The position numbers and the translations under genes are program-made. Shown piece after piece: positions 19,454-35,264 of a stretch of DNA of 64,000 nt (its first letter is position 1; the number at the start of each line of letters is the position of its first letter). The stretch comes from Gordonia polyisoprenivorans (GTDB taxonomy: Bacteria > Actinomycetota > Actinomycetes > Mycobacteriales > Mycobacteriaceae), in the NCBI RefSeq assembly GCF_017654315.1, contig NZ_CP072203.1:3906001-3970000 (forward strand), in the 5' to 3' direction. The notes beneath the pieces are model-generated. The model made no database searches. It was not told where the DNA came from and saw only the letters and a program-made list of their open reading frames with translations.

Positions 19454-20441
19454 GAGGTCGTGGCCTTCGGATCAGGAATGTCGGGGTGAGCTTGCGATGC
19501 CGGTTCGGCGACCGAACCGGCGCCGGTTCGGTACGGCACGACGGTGGTGCCCGCCGAGGTCGACGTCAGCAGCTCGGCGAGCACCGCGTGCGGCACTCGG
19601 CCGTCGATCACGTGCGCCGCACCGACCCCGCCGGTCACCGCCCGCAGGCACGCCTCCATCTTGGGCACCATGCCGGAATCGAGGCGCGGCAACAGCTTCG
19701 CGACCTGCTCGACGTCGATCCGCGACACCAACGACCCCCGATCGGGCCAGTCGGTGTACAGCCCCTCGACGTCGGTCAGCATCACCAACCGCGACGCACC
19801 GAGCGCTTCGGCGAGCGCGCCGGCGGCGGTATCGGCATTGATGTTGTGCACGACGCCGTCACGGTCCGGGGCGATCGTCGAGACCACCGGGATACGTCCG
19901 GCCGCAACGAGATCGAGCACCGCAGAGGTGTTCACCGACGTGATGTCACCCACCAGTCCGATGTCGGTGGCCACGCCGTCGACCATCACGGTCCGGCGTG
20001 TAGCGGTGAACAGGTGCGCATCCTCACCGGTCAGGCCGACGGCGTACGGACCGTGGGAGTTGATGAGTCCCACCAGTTCTCGCCCGACCTGACCGAACAA
20101 CACCATCCGGGCGACGTCCATCACCTCGGGGGTGGTGACGCGGAACCCGCCGCGAAACTCCCCCGACAACCCCAGCCGCTGCAGCATCGCCGAGATCTGC
20201 GGACCGCCGCCGTGCACGACGACCGGGTGCATTCCGCAGGCACGCAGCAAGACCATGTCCGCGGCGAACGCACGCTTGAGCTCGTCGTCGACCATTGCGT
20301 TGCCGCCGTACTTGACCACCACGGTCGCACCGGCGAGGGCCTGCATCGCCGGTAGCGCCTCGGCGAGTACCTGCGCCTTGTCGATGCCCGTGCGATCGGC
20401 GCCCCCGGCATCCACGGCCCCGGGATTCACTCCGTCGGGGC

Positions 20442-20445
<4 letters not shown>
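19450..20445 (-). CDS. argB: Acetylglutamate kinase
   Basis: 331 residues, about 30 longer than usual because of an N-terminal extension (before [11 protein letters not shown]) and a polar C-terminal tail. Phosphorylates N-acetylglutamate, the step normally inhibited by arginine. The nucleotide-binding KYGGNAM, the glycine-rich VHGGGPQIS and the [12 protein letters not shown] segment are present. An N-terminal extension is typical of arginine-sensitive enzymes, so feedback control is plausible. Four-base overlaps with argJ and argD. Confidence 0.96.
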
Positions 20446-22786
<2,341 letters not shown>

Positions 22787-22822
22787 TCACCGCGACCGCG
22801 CGCAGACGTAGCCCTCCTGCGA

Positions 22823-25294
22823 TCAGCGCAAGCGTGCTCCGAGACGTTCGCTCGCCGTCTCGACCGCAGCGAGTTTGGCACTACTGGCCTCGTCCTCGGT
22901 GAGCGTACGGTCCGCCGCGCGGAAGCGCAGCGCAAAGGTCAGCGACTTGTGTCCGTCGCCGACCTGGGCGCCGGTGAAGACGTCGAACAGCTCGATCGCC
23001 TCGAGGAGATCACCGGCCCCGTCACGCAACGCCTTCTCGACCTCGGCTGCGGGCACCGCCTCGCCGACCACCACCGCGACATCCTGCAATACGGCCGGGA
23101 ACACACTGATACTCGGCGCCGGCAGGTTCGCTGTCAGCGGCAGCGCATCGATGTCGATCTCCACCGCACACAGCCGTTTGGGGAGCCCGGCGCGTTCGAG
23201 GACCGCGGGATGTAGTTCACCTGCGTATCCGACGGTCGTCCCGTTCACGGTCACTCGAGCGCAGCGGCCGGGATGCCAGGGTCGATGATCGTCGGCCGAC
23301 AACTCCACCGTCACGCCGGCGGCGCGGCCGATCGTGCGAGCCGCCTCGAAGGCGTCGAGATGATCCGCCGCGCGGCCCTGGCCCCACGGGCCCGCCGGGT
23401 CACGCAGCCCCGTCAGGACCGCGGCCACGTGCAGCGGCTGGTGCGGCAGCGAGGCATCGAGTGCGGCGATCTGCTCGTCGGTCGGGCGCCGGGTCACATC
23501 GACTGCCCCGACCGGAACGACGTTGTCTCCGGCGATCACGACCTGCCCCACGGTGAACAACGAGAGGTCACGCTGACCACGAGAGATGTTGCGCGCAGCC
23601 ATTTCCAGCAGACCGGGCAACAGGGTCGTGTTGAGTTCCGGCCGATCGGACTCCAACGGATTGAGCACCTTCACCGTGCGTCGTCGCTCGTCGTCGGCCG
23701 GGAGATCCCACTGGTCGAAGATGCCGGCCGGCATGAACGGGTACGGCAGCACCTCGACGAAGCCGTCGAGGGCGAGTGTCCGGCCGATGCCGCGGCGCCG
23801 GCGCTGCGCGGGGGTCAGACCGGTCCCCGCGGGCGCGGTGGGCGGGACTGCCGGGATGTCCTCGAGACCCTCGAGTCGCAACACCTCCTCGACGAGGTCG
23901 GCACGCTGACGCAGATCGGGTCGCCACGACGGGGGGATCACCTCGAGCGGGTCGGTGCCGGTGACGGTACAGCCGACCTCGGTCAGTCGGGCCGCGGTGG
24001 TTCCGGGCGCATAGGTCACCCCGGCGGTGCGGTCGGGTTCGTCGGCGGCGATCGAAATCGGCTGCGGTGCATCGACAGGTATGCGAAGGTCCGACAGCGG
24101 GGAGGCGATCTCACCGCCGGCGAGTTCCACGATGAGCGTCGAACCGCGATCCGACGCGACCGCGGTGATCTCGGGGTCGACGGTGCGCTCGAAACGTTTG
24201 GTGGCCTCCGAGGTCAGCTTGTGGCGCTTACCGGTCCGGAACACCCGAACCGGATCGAAGGTAGCCGACTCCAACAGAACCCGGGTGGTCTCCGAACCGA
24301 CCTCGGTGTCGGCGCCGCCCATCAGCCCGGCCAGGGCGATCGGACCGCTGTCATCGGCGATGACGACGTCCTCGGGATCGAGTGTGCGCACCACCCCGTC
24401 GAGGGTGGTCAGCTTCTCCCCCGCCACGGCGTTGCGCACGGTGACGGTTCCGGTGAGCTTGTCGGCGTCGAAGGCGTGCAACGGCTGACCGAGTTCGAGC
24501 ATCACGTAATTGGTGACATCGACGATCGCCGAGATCGGCCGCACCCCGGCAACCATCAGGCGCTTCTGCATCCACCACGGCGAGATGGCGGTCGCGTCGA
24601 CCCCGGCGATCAGGCGCGCGGTGTAGCGGGTGGCGGCGGAGCCCGGTTCGATGGCCACCGGCCACGGATCACCGCCGGCGACGAGGGCCTCGCCGGGCAG
24701 GCCCGGATCGATGAAGGGCACCGAGAAACTGCTTGCGAGTTCACGTCCGAGCCCGCGGACGGAGAAGGCGTAGCCACGGTCGGGGGTGACGTTGACGTCG
24801 ATGGCGGTGTCGTCGAGTCCGAGGACCTCACGCGCATCGGCACCCGGCTCGGCGGTGCCCGGTGCGAGGACGAGGATGCCGCTGTGGTCGGTGCCGATCC
24901 CCAATTCGGAGACCGAGCAGATCATTCCGTCGGAGATGCGCCCGTAGGTCTTGCGCGAGGCGATCTCGAACGGACCCGGCAACACCGTACCGGGCAATGC
25001 CGCCACGATGAGGTCGCCCTCGGCGAAGTTGCGTGCACCGCACACGATTCCGCGGGGCTCGGCCTCGCCGACCGCGACGGTGCAGAAGCGGATGGGCTTC
25101 TTGAACTCGGTCAGTTCCTCGATCGTCTCCACCCGGCCGATGACCAGGGGCCCGGTGATCGTCGGGAAGACGTCGATGTCCTCGATCTCGAAGCCGACGC
25201 GCACGAATCCGGCGTCGATCTCCTCGACGGTCGCCGACCAGGTCGGGTCGCCGGCTCGCAACACCTCGGTGTACCAGGACTGTGGGGCACGCAC
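22823..25294 (-). CDS. pheT: Phenylalanyl-tRNA synthetase beta subunit
   Basis: 823 residues, full length. Forms the (alpha-beta)2 enzyme with PheS. Domain order is as expected: EMAP-type tRNA-binding domain (about 40-150), B3/B4 editing region (near 210-390, including LMGGADTEV), B5 domain, catalytic-like core and a C-terminal anticodon-binding FDX-ACB domain ending SERLGARLR. GTG start at 25294, 44 bases after pheS, so the two are co-transcribed. Confidence 0.97.
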   Translation of the reverse strand: MRAPQSWYTEVLRAGDPTWSATVEEIDAGFVRVGFEIEDIDVFPTITGPLVIGRVETIEELTEFKKPIRFCTVAVGEAEPRGIVCGARNFAEGDLIVAALPGTVLPGPFEIASRKTYGRISDGMICSVSELGIGTDHSGILVLAPGTAEPGADAREVLGLDDTAIDVNVTPDRGYAFSVRGLGRELASSFSVPFIDPGLPGEALVAGGDPWPVAIEPGSAATRYTARLIAGVDATAISPWWMQKRLMVAGVRPISAIVDVTNYVMLELGQPLHAFDADKLTGTVTVRNAVAGEKLTTLDGVVRTLDPEDVVIADDSGPIALAGLMGGADTEVGSETTRVLLESATFDPVRVFRTGKRHKLTSEATKRFERTVDPEITAVASDRGSTLIVELAGGEIASPLSDLRIPVDAPQPISIAADEPDRTAGVTYAPGTTAARLTEVGCTVTGTDPLEVIPPSWRPDLRQRADLVEEVLRLEGLEDIPAVPPTAPAGTGLTPAQRRRRGIGRTLALDGFVEVLPYPFMPAGIFDQWDLPADDERRRTVKVLNPLESDRPELNTTLLPGLLEMAARNISRGQRDLSLFTVGQVVIAGDNVVPVGAVDVTRRPTDEQIAALDASLPHQPLHVAAVLTGLRDPAGPWGQGRAADHLDAFEAARTIGRAAGVTVELSADDHRPWHPGRCARVTVNGTTVGYAGELHPAVLERAGLPKRLCAVEIDIDALPLTANLPAPSISVFPAVLQDVAVVVGEAVPAAEVEKALRDGAGDLLEAIELFDVFTGAQVGDGHKSLTFALRFRAADRTLTEDEASSAKLAAVETASERLGARLR

Positions 25295-25338
25295 GTCAAT
25301 CAGCTACTTTCGATCGTTTGCGGTGTCGGGTGGCGAGA

Positions 25339-26466
<1,128 letters not shown>

Positions 26467-26619
26467 TCACGCAATGCGCGACGGCGGACATCGACATCCC
26501 AGACTAGTCGACCCGGTATGGACCCAGCGGCGCAGGTCGCCGCGTTCACCGGGGTGCCCGACACTGCTCGCGTCCGTCGGCAGGGCAGTCGGACGACGTC
26601 GGCGGCTCGAGGCGCGGCC

Positions 26620-27459
26620 TCAGTCCGGCGACCCCGACCGTCGGTGCTGTATCCGAGCCGAGGCATACAGGCAGATCGCGCTGGCCGCAGCAAGATTGAG
26701 GCTTTCGGCGTGGCCGTGGATCGGAATGGCGATGCGGTGGTCGGCGTCGGCGAGCAGGGTGTCGGGCAATCCGTGGGCCTCGTTGCCGAACAGCCAGGCA
26801 ACCGGTCCGGCGAACACGTCGTCGGCGTCATCGAGGCTCAGTTCGCCGTCGGCCGCGGTGGCCAGGGTGAGGATGCCGCCGGCGCGCAATGCCCGCAGCG
26901 CGGCGGTCGTGTCCGATTCACGCACCACCGGGATGTGGAAGACACTTCCCGCGCTCGCGCGGACCGCCTTACCGTTGTGCGGGTCGACGGCGTCACCGAG
27001 CAGGACGACCGCATCGGCGCCCATCGCGTCGGCGCATCGGATCAGCGTGCCGACGTTGCCGGGCTCACGCGGCTCGACGGCAACGGCGAGCAACCGGGGC
27101 GATCCGGCGAGCACCTCGTCGAGATGGACGGTGAGGAGATCGCATTCGGCGAACACCCCCGGAGCCGTGGTGGTCTCGGCCAGCTTTGCCGCGGCACGGT
27201 CGGACAGCCGGTATACGGGCACGGAGTGTGCTCTCGCCCGATCGAGGAGTTCGCCGAAACGATCCTCGGCGTCGTCGCGGACCAGCACCGAGCGCGCGCG
27301 GCCGGTCGCCAACGCGGCGTCGACGGCGTTGGCGCCCTCGACGAGAAAACGCTTCTCGGTGCGGCGCGTGGCAGATCTGTGCAGCTTCGCCAACGACACG
27401 ACCCGCGACGAGCGTTCCGAGAGAACGTCCGTCACGGGTCGTGTGTTGTCGGTCTGCAC
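26620..27459 (-). CDS. tsnR: SpoU/TrmH-family RNA 2'-O-methyltransferase
   Basis: 279 residues. Knotted SPOUT methyltransferase. The three family motifs are clear: EPGNVGTLIRCADAMGA, WLFGNEAHGLP and IPIHGHAESLNLAAA, which form the SAM-binding trefoil knot. The N-terminal part (FLVEGANAVDAAL) is the L30-like substrate-binding domain. It follows rplT as in the M. tuberculosis infC-rpmI-rplT-tsnR order, and probably modifies 23S rRNA. The exact target nucleotide cannot be read from sequence. GTG 27459 is used; a TTG immediately upstream is also in frame. Confidence 0.9.
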   Translation of the reverse strand: MQTDNTRPVTDVLSERSSRVVSLAKLHRSATRRTEKRFLVEGANAVDAALATGRARSVLVRDDAEDRFGELLDRARAHSVPVYRLSDRAAAKLAETTTAPGVFAECDLLTVHLDEVLAGSPRLLAVAVEPREPGNVGTLIRCADAMGADAVVLLGDAVDPHNGKAVRASAGSVFHIPVVRESDTTAALRALRAGGILTLATAADGELSLDDADDVFAGPVAWLFGNEAHGLPDTLLADADHRIAIPIHGHAESLNLAAASAICLYASARIQHRRSGSPD

Positions 27460-27479
27460 CAACTCGAACTACGTGGTGA

Positions 27480-27860
27480 TCAGGCGGCCGGCGCGTTGAC
27501 GTCGGCGGGCAGCGCCTTGCGCGCGACCTCGACGAGACCGGTGAAGGCCTCGGGGTCGGTGACGGCGATGTCGGCGAGCACCTTGCGGTCGACCTCGACA
27601 CCCGCGGCCTTGAGGCCCTGGATGAAGCGGTTGTAGGTGATGTCGTTGGCGCGGGCCGCGGCGTTGATGCGCGCGATCCACAGCTTGCGGAACTCACCCT
27701 TGCGGGCGCGACGGTCCCGGTAGGCGTAGGTCAGCGAGTGGAGCTGCTGCTCCTTGGCCTTGCGGTACAGGCGCGAACGCTGACCGCGGTATCCCTTGGA
27801 GGCCTCCAGGGTCGTCCGACGCTTCTTCTGGGCGTTGACAGCCCTTTTCACGCGTGCCAT
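27480..27860 (-). CDS. rplT: 50S ribosomal protein L20
   Basis: 126 residues, start [15 protein letters not shown], which is the classic L20 N-terminus, followed by [17 protein letters not shown]. Basic 23S-binding protein needed for early 50S assembly. Third gene of the infC-rpmI-rplT operon, 34 bases after rpmI. Confidence 0.98.
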   Translation of the reverse strand: MARVKRAVNAQKKRRTTLEASKGYRGQRSRLYRKAKEQQLHSLTYAYRDRRARKGEFRKLWIARINAAARANDITYNRFIQGLKAAGVEVDRKVLADIAVTDPEAFTGLVEVARKALPADVNAPAA

Positions 27861-27894
27861 TTAGTCAATCCTCTTCTCGGTGGTGGTCAGGGCG

Positions 27895-28089
27895 TCAGCG
27901 GTTGAGCAGGCGCTTGATGCGCGGTGCGTCGTTCTCGCTCACAACGGTCGTGCCGTCGAGACGACGGGTCCGACGGGAGGGCTTGTGCTCGAGCAGGTGG
28001 CGACGGTTGGCCTTCTGGCGCACGATCTTGCCGCTGCCGGTCACCTTGAAGCGCTTCGCGGTGCCCTTGTGGGTTTTGCTCTTCGGCAT
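27895..28089 (-). CDS. rpmI: 50S ribosomal protein L35
   Basis: 64 residues, [20 protein letters not shown] start and a conserved [13 protein letters not shown] segment. Second gene of the infC operon, about 110 bases after infC. Confidence 0.98.
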   Translation of the reverse strand: MPKSKTHKGTAKRFKVTGSGKIVRQKANRRHLLEHKPSRRTRRLDGTTVVSENDAPRIKRLLNR

Positions 28090-28200
28090 GTGTCTTCCTT
28101 CGTTTGGGCGAACTCCAGCGGCGCCCGCTCCGGCGGGCGCGCTGGGTTCGCAGTGGTCTGTCCGTGCGTCGACGCCCGGGGCAGTCGACGCCGGTGTCGA

Positions 28201-28794
28201 CTAGCTCGTGGCGTCGGCGCCGTCGTCGCCGGCCTGGCGAGGCGGGCGTTGCGACTGCTGCTGCGCCTTGACGCGGGTCTTCGCACCCTTGTGCGGGGCG
28301 AGGACCATCGTCATGTTCCGTCCGTCCTGCTTGGCCGAGGTCTCGATGAAGCCGTAGTCGGCGACATCGTTGCCGAGACGCTGCAGGAGCCGGAATCCGA
28401 GCTCGGGTCGCGACTGCTCGCGGCCACGGAACATGATGGTGACCTTCACCTTGGACCCGTCCTTCAAGAACCGGATGACGTGACCCTTCTTGGTCTCGTA
28501 ATCGTGGTCGTCGATCTTCGGGCGGAGCTTCTGCTCCTTGATGACGGTCATCTGCTGGTTACGACGCGCCTCGCGCTGCTTCTGGGCGGCTTCGTATTTG
28601 AACTTGCCGTAGTCCATGATCTTGCACACCGGCGGGCGGGCGTCGGGTGCGACCTCGACCAGATCCAGATCGGCCTCATAGGCCAGGCGGAGCGCATCTT
28701 CAACACGCACGATGCCCACCTGCTCCGAATTCGGTCCGACGAGTCGGACCTCCGGTACGCGGATGCGCTCGTTGATGCGGGTCTCAGTGCTGAT
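28201..28794 (-). CDS. infC: Translation initiation factor IF-3, with AUC start codon
   Basis: 197 residues if read from ATC at 28792-28794. The reading [19 protein letters not shown] is the conserved IF3 N-terminus, yet the first ATG/GTG/TTG in frame is 25 codons later (28719) and would remove it. AAGGAGG lies 4 bases before the ATC. Known: infC of many bacteria begins with AUU/AUC/AUA because IF3 discriminates against such codons, giving autoregulation. The C-terminal domain has [20 protein letters not shown] and [17 protein letters not shown]. First gene of the L35/L20 operon. Confidence 0.93.
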   Translation of the reverse strand: MSTETRINERIRVPEVRLVGPNSEQVGIVRVEDALRLAYEADLDLVEVAPDARPPVCKIMDYGKFKYEAAQKQREARRNQQMTVIKEQKLRPKIDDHDYETKKGHVIRFLKDGSKVKVTIMFRGREQSRPELGFRLLQRLGNDVADYGFIETSAKQDGRNMTMVLAPHKGAKTRVKAQQQSQRPPRQAGDDGADATS

Positions 28795-28864
28795 GGGGCC
28801 TCCTTGATAATTCCGAACAGGTCGGCCGCCGCGATGAGTCGGGCGCAGGAGGAGAAGGCCTCAG

Positions 28865-28910
28865 CAAAAAAGCCCCGGCGATGATCTTCGAGAGATCATC
28901 GGCAGGGCTC
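28865..28910 (-). terminator. Intrinsic terminator in the infC leader (possible attenuator)
   Basis: Minus strand: AGCCCTGCCGATGATCT, loop CTCGA, then AGATCATCGCCGGGGCT and a run of six U (28866-28871). The hairpin lies about 70 bases upstream of the infC AUC start and on its coding strand, so it would stop transcription before the operon unless bypassed. This is the layout of attenuators in front of infC-rpmI-rplT in Firmicutes. The leader upstream (28911-29091) has further GC-rich hairpins such as CCCCGG-TTCG-CCGGGG at 29053-29068. Confidence 0.65.
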
Positions 28911-29091
28911 CAACGCCGACCGGTCCACTCGAATACGCTGGGCGCATCCAGCCCACGCAGCCATGCGGCTGACCTGGGCCTTTGGGACCGGACCGTACAA
29001 CTGCGCCAATGGCGCGTCGTAGCGGTGGGAGCCTGACTCCACTTGCAACCCCGGCGAACCGGGGCGGTCGTGCTATGGAAGTCTAACAGTC

Positions 29092-29529
29092 ATGACCGGA
29101 AACACCTATTCGCCCTCCGCCGACGCCGCAGGTGACGGGCCTGCCGACGGGACGAGAGGTACCGGGCCGACCGAGTCGAACCCTTCCATTGCCGCCGATG
29201 ACAGCATTCGCGACCTGGCCGATATTCCGGCGATCGAGGTCATCACCAAGTCCATCGTGATGCTCATGAGCGCGTCGGCGGAGAAGTTGGGACTCGCCGA
29301 GGGTGCTTCGGAGTCCGATGTGGACCTCGACGAGGCCCGGCGGCTCATCCACGCACTCGCCGGACTGGTCGACGCTTCACGCGCCGACCTCGGCATCCAC
29401 GCCGCACCCATCCGCGATGGACTCAAGCAACTGCAACTCGCCTTCCGCGAGGCGAGCGCATACCCGGACGAGCCCGGCGAAGGACCGGGCGAGAAGTACA
29501 CCGGGCCGGTGCGCGACCGCCGGCGCTGA
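29092..29529 (+). CDS. DUF1844 family protein
   Basis: 145 residues. After a disordered N-terminal 35 residues comes the DUF1844 pattern: IRDLADIPAIEVITKSIVML, then a helical bundle with DEARRLIHALAGLVDASR and APIRDGLKQLQLAFREAS. Function unknown in the family. Divergently transcribed from the infC operon with under 300 bases between starts, a neighbour relation seen in other Actinobacteria. ATG start. Confidence 0.8.
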   Translation: MTGNTYSPSADAAGDGPADGTRGTGPTESNPSIAADDSIRDLADIPAIEVITKSIVMLMSASAEKLGLAEGASESDVDLDEARRLIHALAGLVDASRADLGIHAAPIRDGLKQLQLAFREASAYPDEPGEGPGEKYTGPVRDRRR

Positions 29530-29605
29530 GACGGCGTCGCGAGGCGTTCCGCTCACCGTGCGCCACCGACCCCCAAACCGATTGCGCCGACTCACACCGC
29601 ACTCG

Positions 29606-30040
29606 TCAGTCCCTGGGGCGCAACGCGATTCGGGTCTGTGAGCCACCGGCCCCGCCCTCTGATTTGACCCTGCGAAGAAATCGATCGAGGTCCGCGGTTC
29701 CCGACACCCGGATGCGCAGCAGGTAGTCGAACAAGCCGGTCACGTGAACGGCGTCGAGCACCGCCGGATCGTGCCCGGCCCAATCCAGGAATCCCTCCGA
29801 GTCGACGCCCTCGCGTAACCGGATGTCGACGAAGGCCTCGATCGAGGTGACCGGGACGTCGACCTCGGCGGCATCGGCGAGCACCGCTCGATACCCGAGG
29901 ATCACGCCGTCACCTTCGAGTCGCCTGACGCGGGAAGCCGCAGCGTTGGTACTCAGGCCCACGACTCGACCGATGTGACTGAACGATGCTCGGCCATCGG
30001 TGGCAAGAATGCCGAGAATCTGTCTGTCGATTTCGTCCAT
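29606..30040 (-). CDS. Lrp/AsnC-family transcriptional regulator
   Basis: 144 residues. N-terminal helix-turn-helix (DEIDRQILGILATDGRASFS, then VGLSTNAAASRVRRLEGDGV) and a C-terminal RAM ligand-binding domain (VFVTGLFDYLLRIRVSGTADLDRFLR-type pattern). Such regulators sense amino acids. It is divergent from the LysE-family exporter gene starting near 30109, so it probably controls that gene and itself; the 68-base gap would hold the operator. Confidence 0.9.
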   Translation of the reverse strand: MDEIDRQILGILATDGRASFSHIGRVVGLSTNAAASRVRRLEGDGVILGYRAVLADAAEVDVPVTSIEAFVDIRLREGVDSEGFLDWAGHDPAVLDAVHVTGLFDYLLRIRVSGTADLDRFLRRVKSEGGAGGSQTRIALRPRD

Positions 30041-30108
30041 ACAGAAAATTGTGCACTCCGCTGCTCAATCTCTCCTCTGCGTCCGTCCGGCGCCTCAGGG
30101 TCAACGGC

Positions 30109-30732
30109 ATGAGGGAGGTGGCGAGTGCGATGGGTATGGGTCTTCTGGCCGGGCTCGGCGTGGCGATGCCACTCGGGGCGATCGGGATTCTGTTGATCCA
30201 CGAAGGTGTCAGCGCGGGCATTCGCCACGGACTGCCTGCGGCTGTCGGGGTCGCCTCGGTGGACGGTCTCTACGCGCTCGCGTCGGTCGTCGTCGGAAAC
30301 ATCGTGGCACCGGAGGTCCGCCGACTCGGTGCGCTCCCCGAGGTGCTCGGCGGAGTGGTTCTCATCGTCATCGCGGTGGTGGGCATCCGACGTCGATCCC
30401 CGACAGCGACGACGGCGTTGCCGAGTCGGAGGACCCGAACCGGCGGCCGATTCCTGGTGTTCTTCGGCTTGACCGCAATCAACCCGGCGACTTTCGTCTA
30501 CTTCTCTGCAGTGGCGGTCTCCACCGGTCCGCTGCCTCCCGTGGCGCGGATCGCATTTGTCGTCGGGGTCATCGCGGCCTCGCTGAGTTGGCAGTCCGGA
30601 CTGGTGACCGTGGGTGCGCTACTCGGATCCAGAGTGGGTTCTCGACTCCGGCGCGGGCTGACGATCACGGGGTATGTCGTCGTCGGTGTCCTGGGCGCTG
30701 TGTTGGCTGTGGCGGGTATGGCTCACACATGA
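30109..30732 (+). CDS. LysE-family amino-acid exporter
   Basis: About 207 residues with roughly six membrane segments: MGLLAGLGVAMPLGAIGILL, ALASVVVGNIV, VVLIVIAVVGI, FFGLTAINPATFVYFSAV and two more. The PLGAIGILL and NPATF motifs are typical of LysE/RhtB exporters. The ATG at 30109 or the in-frame ATG at 30130 could be the start; AGGGAGG lies between them and favours 30130. Paired with the divergent Lrp-type regulator. Its end overlaps the convergent nitrilase gene by 10 bases. Substrate unknown. Confidence 0.88.
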   Translation: MREVASAMGMGLLAGLGVAMPLGAIGILLIHEGVSAGIRHGLPAAVGVASVDGLYALASVVVGNIVAPEVRRLGALPEVLGGVVLIVIAVVGIRRRSPTATTALPSRRTRTGGRFLVFFGLTAINPATFVYFSAVAVSTGPLPPVARIAFVVGVIAASLSWQSGLVTVGALLGSRVGSRLRRGLTITGYVVVGVLGAVLAVAGMAHT

Positions 30733-31465
30733 CCGCGGGGCCAAGAGCCCGGGGCAGCATGAAGGTCACACACCACCACCGCGTCCACGGCGGTGCCGGC
30801 ATCGGCCGCGATCTCCCCCGCGGACGAGACAATCGCCGAATGCGCGGCCGGCAGGTCGTAGCCGCCGCCCGTTCTCCCGGCAGCACTCGCCATCGCCACC
30901 GGCGACCGACACGCCTCGGCGATCCGAGCCGCGCGACGCCGTTGTTCGTCCAACTCCCACCGATGGTGGACGACGCCACACGCGTACAGATCGATGTCGA
31001 GCGCGGCCGTGTCGGCCACGTGCGCTGCCACCCCGGTGTCGCGGCAGATACCGAGCCCGATCGACCATCCCTGCACCGTGACGGCACAGGGCCCCGGCCC
31101 GGCCGCGAAGTACCGACTCTCGTCCGCACCGGGGAAGCACTTCCGATAGACCGCCGATGTCGTCGTCGAATCGACGCGGAGGAAAGCAATGTAACGATGC
31201 CCGTTCTCGCTGATCGGCGCGCCGATCAGCGCCGTGCACCGCTTTCGTGGCAGGCGTCGGCGATCACCCCGAGTTCGGTCGCATCGACGGCGACATCGCG
31301 CGCGTCGAGGTGATACCCGGTGAGAGACAGTTCGGGAAAAACGATCAGGTCGGCGCCCGCACGCCGGACCAAGCCGGCGTGACGACGCGCACTGTCCCTC
31401 AGTGACGACGAACCGTCTCCCGGCTGCGCCACCGCGACGCGCAGAACCGAGCCGTCGACCGCCAT
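30723..31465 (-). pseudogene. Carbon-nitrogen hydrolase (nitrilase superfamily), frameshifted
   Basis: Two frames together encode a full-length nitrilase-like protein. Frame one starts at ATG 31465 (VLRVAVAQPGDGSS) and carries the catalytic Glu in FPELSLTGY. It runs to CHESG and hits a stop at 31226. The next frame continues CTALIGAPISENGHRYIAFL, with the catalytic Lys in YRKCFPG and Cys in GLGICRDTG, and ends at 30723. All three catalytic residues are preserved, and a single missing base near 31237-31240 explains the break. Either a recent pseudogene or a sequencing error. The substrate is unknown. Confidence 0.8.
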
Positions 31466-31579
31466 CTTCTCAGTGTGAGGCGCTCGGCACCTGTCCGCAC
31501 ACCGTCGCCGGTGCTGGTTCGTTCGTCACCGCTCGGCAAGCGCATACAGCCGTCCCCGGGCGCGCATAGGGTGGAGGTC

Positions 31580-31909
31580 ATGACGGAATCTGGCGAGTCG
31601 GCATCCTCCCCCACCGGGCCCGGTGGACCCGACGACGAGATCATCGACGCCGAGGTGGTCGTACCACCCGCGACGCCCGGACAGTTCGGCGGCACGCCGT
31701 CGATCCCAGACCCCGACTACACCGAATCCGGTGTTCCCACATTCGATTTCGTGCGCGACAAGATCGAGAATCGGATCGCGACGGCGATCGGGTCACAAGA
31801 GCTGGCCGAAGGGACCCCTGAAGGCCGGCAGGTGGACGAGATGATGCGCAAGCGCGATGAGGCCGCGAAGAAACGACTCGAGGAGATCCGGAAGTCGATG
31901 GGTGGGTGA
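31580..31909 (+). CDS. Hypothetical protein with charged helical C-terminus
   Basis: 109 residues. GTGGAGG precedes the ATG by three bases or so. The N-terminal half is acidic and Pro/Gly-rich, hence probably disordered; residues from about 50 (TFDFVRDKIENRIATAIG) onward are helical, ending in a strongly charged, coiled-coil-like segment (MMRKRDEAAKKRLEEIRK). No family recognised. Only 4 bases separate it from the next gene, so they form a two-gene unit. Confidence 0.7.
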   Translation: MTESGESASSPTGPGGPDDEIIDAEVVVPPATPGQFGGTPSIPDPDYTESGVPTFDFVRDKIENRIATAIGSQELAEGTPEGRQVDEMMRKRDEAAKKRLEEIRKSMGG

Positions 31910-31913
31910 CGCG

Positions 31914-32336
31914 ATGGCAGCTCCGCTCCAAGCGGTGATGCGAGAGATGTTCACGCAAATGGTGGAGGCCAAGAACATCTCGATGGTGGATACGTACTAC
32001 GACCGAGAATTCATCCTCGTCACCAATGGCCAGACGCAGGACTACGGTGCCTTCCACGCCGGCCATGCGCGCGTCTACTCGACGCCCATCACTTACTCGG
32101 TGCGTTACGACGACGAGGCGTGGGTCGAGGAGTCCGATCGCCTCGCCGGGCGTCTCTGGATCACGACGAAACGTCCCGACGAAGCTGCCACCGACATCGA
32201 AGTGATGTTCGTCGCGACGTTCCGAGGTGGACGCATCCACCGCCTGTGGGAGTTGACCTGGCCGGACTGGAGTTCGATGAAAGCCTTCGACAACTACGAC
32301 GACCGCCCGCCACGAGCGCCGTCGGCGGGTAGGTGA
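31914..32336 (+). CDS. NTF2/SnoaL-like fold protein
   Basis: 140 residues. The pattern is that of a small NTF2-like alpha+beta barrel: an opening helix (LQAVMREMFTQMVEAKNISM), then DTYYDREFILVTNGQTQDY, and later strands VMFVATFRGGRIHRLWEL with an Asp/His/Trp-rich finish. Such folds serve as enzymes, carriers or sensors, so no function is proposed. It ends within a 21-bp tandem repeat (32317-32400). Confidence 0.7.
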   Translation: MAAPLQAVMREMFTQMVEAKNISMVDTYYDREFILVTNGQTQDYGAFHAGHARVYSTPITYSVRYDDEAWVEESDRLAGRLWITTKRPDEAATDIEVMFVATFRGGRIHRLWELTWPDWSSMKAFDNYDDRPPRAPSAGR

Positions 32337-32384
32337 GCGCTGTCGGCGAACTGACGGGCGCCGTCGGCGAATAGACGGGCGCCG

Positions 32385-32400
<16 letters not shown>
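32317..32400. repeat. Four tandem 21-bp repeats between convergent genes
   Basis: The motif GCGCCGTCGGCG recurs at 32317, 32338, 32359 and 32380, exactly every 21 bases, with small changes. The array covers the 3' end of the NTF2-like gene, the 48-base gap and the 3' end of uvrA. The 7-codon period means copy-number change would not shift a frame within the coding ends. Confidence 0.7.
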
Positions 32401-35264
<2,864 letters not shown>

